Source of the DNA: Colletotrichum lupini
Taxonomy: Eukaryota > Ascomycota > Sordariomycetes > Glomerellales > Glomerellaceae
Direction: 5' to 3'
Assembly: GCF_023278565.1 (NCBI RefSeq)
Contig: NC_064679.1
Span: forward strand, 2,418,001 to 2,482,000
DNA length: 64,000 nucleotides
The notes under the pieces: generated by a model
Seen by the model: only the letters and a program-made list of their open reading frames with translations
Told to the model about the DNA's origin: nothing
Database searches by the model: none
In this document: positions 56,301 through 64,000 of the stretch, piece by piece
How the letters are laid out: each line of letters starts with the position of its first letter
Position numbering within the stretch: the first letter of the stretch is position 1
Made by a program: the position numbers and the translations under genes

Positions 56301-58921
56301 GCCATGCTCAGGTGGCCCGAGTTTTACGATACTTTGCGTCGGAACCCCCACATTGGAACTAGCAAGAGCCTTGTGGGATACTTTCGGCAAAAGAATCGTT
56401 CAATACCCATGGCACCACGGCTAATGGATAGCGCTTGTCACAGCTGCGCCGATCTCACATTGCCCTTCATTGTGAAACTCACGCCGGATCAACCTTTAAA
56501 GAATTGCAGACTGGCAGCGGCTTTCCTGCCTGTGTGGCAAGCCACGAGCATAACTGACAGCATGGTAATACAGTCAAGTAAACGATGCTAACAGTTCAAT
56601 CCCGCTCAGCGACGCGCGATGGGAAGAACAACTCAACCGAGCGAGACAACCCCCAATCGAAAGGCCATGGTAATTACGGTGCGATACAGTATCCGTAATG
56701 GCCTTGCAACGGGACATCTTTCCGGACATAGGGATAATCACCATTCAACTACCCTTTCCCAGACGGCGGCCGTCCCTTACGAAATCCCATGTCTTGACTG
56801 ACTCAAATGCATCACCCATTTGCGGCCCCAAATATGCTTGAGATTACATTTACATTGACTTCTAGGCAATACCGATCACTGGGTTTACTTCAAGGGGCAA
56901 GCAAATAACGCATGGAACATATGAGGAATTGCGACACTCCGCTCAAGTTGATTCTTTGATCATCTCTGCAGCCGTTCGACCTTTTACTACAGGGATCGCG
57001 TCTGCTCAGCATTATCAAAGTCGAAGGCTCAGCCACACAGCAAGACACAAGACCGAGTTAGATGCCTAGCTCCCTTGCGGTGCACCCTATCCATTTTTTA
57101 TTCCCACACAGAACAGAACGCATCGACATTCGAGTCAAGTCCCCAGAAGAACATCCACTAACCTAGGAGGAGCACTCCATAAGAAAGAGATGCGAAAGAC
57201 CACCACACGGTATCCGTAGACCAGCAAGCGTCAAGACTTTACACCACACAGCTCATGTTCAGAGCGTCAGGCTCTCAGCAATGTTAGATAATCTCCGCCA
57301 AGAACCTCGCAGCTTCGGTCTGTTGTTGTACGGGTACTGGAATTGCCCGCTCTGTTTATTCCGAATACCTACGGAGTACTACTCAAACGCCTCACAGAAC
57401 CTTGCTCGCGCTTCAAAAGACCCCAATCTGCATTGCAGGCCGGCCCTTGCAACCCGCTCTCTCCGGGATGCGGCAGCTTGCACATCATCATTAAACGTAA
57501 AAGAGTGGGTTTCTGTTAGTCGTCCCACGTGGAGGCTCGATGAAGGGAACCCGGCGGCGCCATGTCTAGGCGTGCATATCTCTCAACCCAGAAGGGAAAA
57601 GAATGAGACAAGCAAGACAAGTTAGCCGCTGGAGACATGACAGTTGAAGCTGGCCCAATGGAGTTCGTCTGCCAATGCAGTCATGGGCGTGTACGTACCT
57701 GCATTGCTCCGTACGAGGCGCTTCGCGTTCGCTCATCTATCGACACACCATCAGTTCATACGGCACAGCGGCCTTGCGAGCTCTGGTATCTGGACTCCTT
57801 ACTCAGACACTGTGTGAACCACACGTTCCCTTGAGGACGAGGGTGCGGGGCTGGGCCTCAGGGTTGGTGGGCAAAGGCTCTATGCGTTGCCTTTCCGCCC
57901 GTGTGACGGCCCATCGGTTCCTCAGATTTGTGTGCCACGTTTCTCCCACCTGCCAGTGTAGGATCTCCGCTGGCGTTCGCTTTGAGTGAGCCCATTGGGT
58001 GGTTTATCAACTCCCGGGGTACAGCCCACCGGCAAGACCATCATACGTAGTACGTCCACACGAATGCAACCCACCGGACCAAGCTCGCAAGCATCCAGTC
58101 TCGGTACAATATCGATTGTCAGCATGCTTGCCTCTTCAACAGCAAAGCAAGAATCTACTCTTAGGTGGCAGACGAGGCCACATCTACAATCCCAGAGTCA
58201 GAGAGTGCTGTTGTTGCGAAGGGCTCCAAGAAGTCTCCACGGGGGCAGTTCCCAAATGTTTCTGATGCTGTAGAGACTTTGACCGACTCTTGTCAGATAG
58301 CTATCCAAAACCCACTTACTCCGTGCAAAGCGAGCCTCGTCTAGGGACCCGACGGTTTCTAATTGACTCGCAAACAATAGAGACGAACCAGTATATACGC
58401 ATCGGTCTGCCCGTGGCGTGTTTGCTGCAATAGCGAGATGCACCGTACTGTTATAACAAAGGGTCCGTCACTGGCACGATTACATCTCTTGCTGATACCA
58501 CTGATTTTGCCGCTTCCCCAGAGAAACGAGGACGACAATCCCCCGCACCCCGAAAGCAATCCATTCGCCGCCTCCACACACCGTTTGAGTATGGGTATAT
58601 TGGTATGCAACTACACAGTGGCTTCTTGCACTCAACGTTGAGATGGTAGAGGGCTCTGCGCCTTCTGCTAGACCGCAAAACAGTTTACAGTCCAGTACAC
58701 TGCGTAGCGACTCAGTGAATGCTCACAGTAAATGCCGACTGGCGTCAGGGTCGCCCCTGGGAGGGATCGGACGGGCAATGCGAGGCCTTGTTCAAGCAAT
58801 CTATCTGCACTGTATTTCGCCGACACAGAGCCGTCCATGGACCCCTGTGCCTCGCAAGACAGGATCACTGTGTCGGTCAAGGTCCGTTTTCGTCCAGATG
58901 GGATCGTTGCAGCGGAGACAT

Positions 58922-59260
58922 CTACCGATTGAGAAGATCGTCATACCTTACCAAAAGCACCATGCTTCGACTTTCGCTACAATCCAGAGAGATTTTGGTT
59001 CGGAATAGGAAACTTTGCTCTTGAGGTTTCATGAGTCCAGTCAGGCAGTCTGAGGGTTCTCGAGTCCTCTTACATGTCGTCCAGTATTCGCACTGCTGAT
59101 TGAGCATTGGGAAACCAAAAAACACCACGTCTTCTTCTGTGCCATATTGAGACAGCCACTCTTGGGCATGTAGCTTGTCTCGCGCTGCCATTTGCAGAAC
59201 GAAAAATCCGAGCAAGAAAGAGACAATAACAATAATAAACAACAATGACGCAGCTGGCAT
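58922..59260 (-). other. Possible small membrane-protein exon
   Basis: A 112-codon frame starts MPAASLLFIIVIVSFLLGF, a clear hydrophobic helix, followed by a polar, mixed segment (MAARDKLHAQEWLSQYGTEE). A GTAAGA donor occurs near 59070 with a CTGAC branch downstream. The hydrophobic start looks deliberate, but no family is recognised and the downstream exons are unclear. It may belong to the degenerate island that continues to 60.65 kb. Confidence 0.25.
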
Positions 59261-59499
59261 TCAAGCAGATTCAGTCGAATAATGATACCATCTCCGTCAG
59301 AAGCAGCATACCAGTGAGCTCAAATACTCTCGGAGACTAACGAGAGCCTCTGTGAGCAAGCAAATAAGATAGGCGACTTCACTTCCTAGCCGAGGCCTGA
59401 TACGATTACTCAAATCGAGTGCATCTCAGTCACGTTTTGACAGGGTATTAGCGACCCAATACGGCATCAATCGCTTGACGAGATCGGCATCTGTGCTAC

Positions 59500-60650
59500 C
59501 ACAAATAGAGGACATTCACACGCCTGAGATCTGACGCCGCCGCGCACTGGCGCTGCTTGTGTCATCCTCGTCACAATCAATTCAGCTGTGACTACTCATT
59601 CCTGCGAATGTCGAGGGTTCAGCTGCCCTGATGGTTTCCTGGATTCAGTCGAGTCGTCCTTCCCTTGAATGTATGATTCGAGCTCGCCGATCAACGGCGA
59701 GTCATTGCATAGACACTCTGAGCTACCTATGCCATCAACTCGCAACCTCGCACGAGACCCACGGTGAGGGGCTTCAGATTCGATAGTAACGATCTTCAGT
59801 TGTCTCGAATAGGCCAGCTGCAATACATTGCTCGAGGAGCACCTCGCTAGTGCCGGCGACCCTCGTCCGGTACGTATACAGAGAGCATCGAAAGTCCAAC
59901 GTATGCCATGCACCTAGCCACTTTGAGGGCAATGATGGCTCTGCGTTGCACTGCAGCCTCACAACGCCAACAGTCCTCAAGCTCCTCTTGGGTGTTGATC
60001 GAGTTCCGGCTATTGGACGTCATGATATCTCCGGTATCCCTTGCTTCTTCCCCCTCGCATCGTCGTCAATTATTGCTACAATAACCTTTCATCGCACAGC
60101 AGCTTGACGAATACGTCTTTGTTGGCTCATCAACTTCGACTCCTTTCAGCAGGCTACTCTAACATCACTGACATTCTCAGCTCACGTTCGCTGGCTTTGG
60201 TTCTGCACAGACTTGACTAAACGGGTCGCCATTGAATGTCTGGCAAACCTGATACCGGCCTACATCGTCTTGGGGGAACAACTATCCTAACCAACAACAG
60301 TTGACACTTGGTGAATCAGACGCAGTGCTCACCTGTTCGTCTGCAGAGCCATCAGGTTGACTAGACTCAAATTCCAAAGGCTGAACCTGGCGTTTCCAGT
60401 CGTCGACCAGAGTCTGAGCGACTCCCAACGCCTTTTCGGTCACGGCCTATGCAGCGTCACCTCGGCTAGCCTTTGCCCCAGAACAGGGGCCCGAGTGCAA
60501 AGACGGAGGAGGTCTCGTTGTGGGTGAGGACCGGCCAGTGATCTGGTAAGGCCGAAGCCGACACAGGAATTCTGTTCTTGCGAGTTGCCTGCAAATTGTA
60601 CTCGGCCTCTGGGTCAGATCGGTATATCTACGCCTATGTCGCATCCAAAT
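59500..60650 (-). pseudogene. Coding-like, splice-flanked fragments (relic or unrecognised gene)
   Basis: Reading the minus strand from 60.65 kb downward there are several protein-like pieces. One contains HWPVLTHNETSSVFALGPLF. Next is an exon at 60333-60446 (38 codons, AVTEKALGVAQTLVDDWKRQ onwards) closed by a GTGAGC donor. Then comes a piece VCQTFNGDPFSQVCAEPKPA ending in TGA. A separate small frame starts MTSNSRNSINTQEELEDCW near 60.03 kb, and another reads VDGIGSSECLCNDSPLIGEL near 59.7 kb. The pieces are in different frames, and the gap between the first two is too short for an intron. A decayed gene is the simplest reading. No family could be assigned. Confidence 0.3.
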
Positions 60651-63000
60651 TTAACGGTTGGCCACCAGGCTCGTGGCTACGACAGGAGAACCATTCCACA
60701 TATGATTCGATTTCCGGTCACTTACATTCCTCGAGGTCACTTCATCTGACCCACGGCCGTAGCTACACATGGTACCATATCGCCAACAAGGACGTTTCCT
60801 AGCCGAACGCTGCAAGGCTAAGCCAACAAACGTGTGTGAAACTGCGAAATTCGGGCTTTTGTCCGCCACATGCACGGAATAGCTGTTGTGACCAGGCACC
60901 GTCGTACTGAGAAAGTTCAGATGACGAGTTCTTGTACCGATACGTGATACATTTCTCTCCATCTAAGCTTCAAGCTTTCACCCCATACAACGTACTGTCC
61001 CTAAGCGATTCTCGGACGGCACCCGCACGGTGGCTCGGTCTGCTCAGAGTTGGTTTGAGTGATGGCCAGGACTCTATTCTTCCCTCGAATATCCTCGGAG
61101 GCCCCATCCTACAGGCAAATCGAGCCCCAGTCCCGCAGCAAACCATCGATTGAGAGGGCGAGAAAAGCACCAGTTGATTGCTCGTGAAGGCGCCGTACAC
61201 GCCGTCAACGGCTTTTAGCTCTTGCGGCTATCGGACGATGTCTCACGCACAGTCACAAACAGCAACGATGGACAAACGGTCAAAACATGGCGTGATGCTT
61301 AACTTTTACTTCCACGCGAACCAGGCATGCGGACCTCTTTGGATTTCATTTGGGAACATAACCCTATCCTATTATTGGGGTCGATCCCGTGAAGTATTCG
61401 TTGAAGATAGCAACCACTAGAGGGGGACCGTTGAACTGCTCAGCTTGAGGGAGGTGGTCGCAACTTTGTGGTTGTCTAGGCCTGATGATCTACACCAGGA
61501 AGGTTTACCCTTGCTGGCACAGAGCAGCGAATGATCCTGGCGCTCATTTGATGGGGGGATCTTTGACGGTCGCCGCCACTACGGATACGCAAGTACTGTG
61601 TAGGTGCTGCGTCGGCGGCTGGATGACGAAACAGGGGCAGCCAGGACAGCGAAACAAGTCTATTCTGGCCTTCGATTCATGCTATCTGAAGGAGCTTCTT
61701 CTTGCTGATTCGTCGTGGGTTCGGCGACCAGGAATACAGCTGTCTCGAAGAGCTGCATGCCGCCCTCGTAAGCAACGAATCATATTCTGGGCAGAAAGAA
61801 GCAGGTGATGGGGGCCAAGAGCTTCATCCCCGCAAAGCATCTTCCGACGCAAGCAGTCTACGAGATCTAGATCCCTACGAGCTGGGAAGAAATACAGGCA
61901 GATACGAGTTCGACTTTAGTTCATCGATCGTCGACCCATGTATCGGTATCTGTATCTTTCACACTGATAATTCCGCCAAGGCCTTTTCCCAGGCACCCAA
62001 GCCTTCGTTGAGCCTTGTCTCTTACATACAATCAGGTGCGGCACGGTGCGGGTACGAGATCTACTAGTCGTAGGTCGAGGAAGTTATCACTTAGACTCGA
62101 GGGGTACACCCAAGCGAGGTCTTTTCTTTTTGCTTTACAGCTTGCTTGACACGAGACGGTCTCTACGCTTTGACCGAGAGATCTTGTTTTTTTTCCGACC
62201 TGTCAACGACACCGTCTGGGTCAGCTTGGCCCTAGTAGGCAAGGATGGGACAAGGCAGAATGATCTATCATTCACTCTACGGAGTACGTGTCTGCCCGAG
62301 GAGACGATGGACGATGCAACAGGGTTGTCTCTCGACTGTTTGGTTTTTGGGGAAGGCGTGTGAGTGCATCTCAATGTGCACTGGACCGCCACAGCTCACA
62401 TATTGGCAGAGGTGTCTGAGACATTGCAAGCTGTGCGACGAAAACCTGTTTGCGGCGGTTTGCTCTCTTCCTCGTGGCGTGGTGTGCGTCCGCCGGCTAC
62501 CCGCATCAAAGCAGTCTAGATTTCGCGTCCCAGTTGGCGCCCTTCCCCGGCCCTCCTCTGGCCGGTAACGAGGGAGGGTTTCTCGTGGAGGGGTCGTTCC
62601 CACCCACACCATCGGTATCCAGACAAATGTTTCCCGAGAGGTTCACTTGATGGGTGATCATGGGTACCGGCATGGGTTTCGGGGCGTGGATCGGCTACTG
62701 GGGCCAATCTCGAGGGGCCGGCCGCGGCCCTGGGAGAGAGAGAGAGAGAGAGATTTCGCCTGCCGCGGTGCCACGACAATGGGGGTTCACCTGAGTCCCA
62801 GATGGCACAAGGACCTCCCGACGGATCCTTTCATTTGCTCTGTAGCGGCGTTTGTGCGACCATGGACGATCCAGAGGCACGCGAGGGCGGGAGATTGGCG
62901 ATCAGTAGACCAGCAGTCCCCAAGATAAAAAAATAAAAAAAGAAGAAAGCGGTTTGCCATGCTCCCCCTTTGAAGCAAACAGCCTGTACAACCAGCGCGA
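60651..63000. other. Gene-poor interval
   Basis: No supported gene was seen. Weakly protein-like minus-strand pieces continue to about 61.3 kb but with stops between them. A (GA)n tract occurs at 62736-62751. Confidence 0.45.
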
Positions 63001-63001
63001 T

Positions 63002-63104
63002 GGGGGGGGGGGGGGGGGGGCGCCCCCCCGGGGGACAGAAGGAAGCCCCCCCCCCCCCCCCCCCCCCCCCCACCCCCCCCCCCCCCGCGCCCCCCTCCCC
63101 GTTT

Positions 63105-63139
<35 letters not shown>

Positions 63140-63195
63140 CGCCCCCCCCGCGCACGCCCCCCCCCCCCCCCACCCTCTTCAACACCCCCCCCCCA
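63002..63195. repeat. Poly-G/poly-C low-complexity block
   Basis: A run of 19 G is followed by nearly 150 nt of C tracts broken by single A, G or T bases. It creates artificial poly-Pro and poly-Gly frames. The block may be a real low-complexity element or a collapsed or error-filled assembly segment. Confidence 0.75.
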
Positions 63196-64000
63196 CACCC
63201 AATTCCTCCCCCGTCCGAGGGTCCGTTCTCGACTTTTCCCCGCCTTGCCGCCCATGTCCGGGCACTCGGTCCGGGTCCGCGAGGACAAGCCTCAGCCGAT
63301 AATCATCATTTTAAACTACCTGGTCCTGCTGTCACGGACGACTCTCACGATGGGGTGGCATGTTGTGGGAAACCCATTTGAAGATTTCTCTCCCTCAGGA
63401 TCCACGGTTGGAACTATTTTCAGGCGGCACGGGAAAACAGAGAGGGCTGAGAAGGATGGCGTCCCCGAGCGATGAGTGCTTGCGATAAACCCGCTTTGTT
63501 TTTGGAAACAACTCATGCGGGATCAAGTTGGACGTCGTGGCTTACGGTGGGCTTGCCCGACCCAGAGGCAAGGGAGCTCGCAGACGATCTGTTGACTCTT
63601 CCCCTTTTCCCATCCATCGTCATCATCACTCTCACTTCTCGGCCTGTGTGTGTTGCACAACGCTACGCAGCTCCCCTTCGGGTCGTTTTGTGTCCCAGCC
63701 ACCCGGGGAGAAGAAAAGTGTAGGTATATCGAGCACTCTCTCTGTCTCTATCTCTCGCTTTTGCACACCGTTTTGTTGGCTTACCCACCCCATCAAACAC
63801 AGCGCCACGGGTGTCCGTCCCCCTTTTCCCAATCTTCAATGTACGGCTACCTACCTGTTCAAGCTAATGTAGGAGTAAGTATGGGCGGGGTTGCACCTTT
63901 GGGCGGCAGCTAGAGTAGTGTAGCAACTATGCATCTTTTTCTTGCCATCTTGATCAATCCTTCGAGCCTGGGCCCCCGCCGCATCCTCCGTTGTTTGATG
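63196..64000. other. Right-edge non-coding stretch
   Basis: No supported gene or RNA was recognised up to the window end. Confidence 0.45.

Larger units (their letters stand above)
49501..58450. other. 9-kb gene-poor accessory interval
   Basis: No gene is supported. All open frames are short (under about 230 codons), overlap on both strands and lack domains or coherent splice sites. The interval contains long G runs (50088-50101 and 50227-50258), a GGGCGAT triplication near 52620 and a GT tract at 53337-53365. It is not AT-rich and shows no obvious RIP-like degeneration or intact transposon. Confidence 0.5.

Noticed and set aside
62954..63475. Poly-Pro (plus) and poly-Gly (minus) frames
   Set aside because: Artefacts of the poly-G/poly-C block.

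Overview
The window is nuclear DNA of a filamentous ascomycete (Pezizomycotina, most likely a Sordariomycete). Genes are monocistronic and carry many short introns (about 47-100 nt) with GTRNGT donors, CTNAY-type branch sites and YAG acceptors. The gene content is typical: an alpha-B tubulin, a pisatin-demethylase-like P450, a DUF7707-type GPI protein, a fungal COA3, NOP12, PTA1 and an Sds3/Dep1 protein. No prokaryotic, phage or CRISPR features were seen, and no intact transposon was found. The species cannot be fixed from the sequence alone.

Layout. 1-9 kb: an orphan Tc1/mariner-type DNA-binding protein (+), an F-box-like protein (-), a fungal amidoligase with an unobvious last exon (-) and a GPI-anchored Cys-rich secreted protein (-). 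9-21 kb: sparse accessory DNA with a 3-beta-HSD/Erg26-like membrane dehydrogenase and a P450, both on the minus strand and about 1.9 kb apart. 21-33 kb: a dense housekeeping block of alpha-B tubulin (+), NOP12 (-), an Sds3/Dep1-like Rpd3L subunit (+), COA3 (-, three tiny exons) and PTA1/symplekin (+). 33-48.5 kb: a coiled-coil protein (+), a PLP fold-type II serine/threonine dehydratase-like enzyme with a microsatellite-encoded insert (+), an intron-containing tRNA-Arg(ACG), a mitochondrial-type two-RRM protein (-) and a bHLH factor (-). 48.5-64 kb: about 15 kb with no confident gene, many homopolymer and simple-repeat tracts, and one island (about 58.5-60.65 kb, minus strand) with short coding-like, splice-flanked segments that may be a decayed or unrecognised gene.

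How the genes relate. The housekeeping block holds rRNA maturation (NOP12), mRNA 3'-end formation (PTA1), chromatin deacetylation (Sds3/Dep1), respiratory-complex assembly (COA3) and microtubules (alpha-B tubulin). These are not one pathway. NOP12/Sds3-like and COA3/PTA1 are divergent pairs that may share promoter regions. The P450 plus Erg26-like pair is the only hint of a small metabolic unit. The candidates for less-described biology are the amidoligase, the orphan Tc1-type HTH protein with a same-frame downstream spliced extension, and the coding-like island near 60 kb. All exon models were made by eye from splice signals and phase arithmetic. None has transcript support here.
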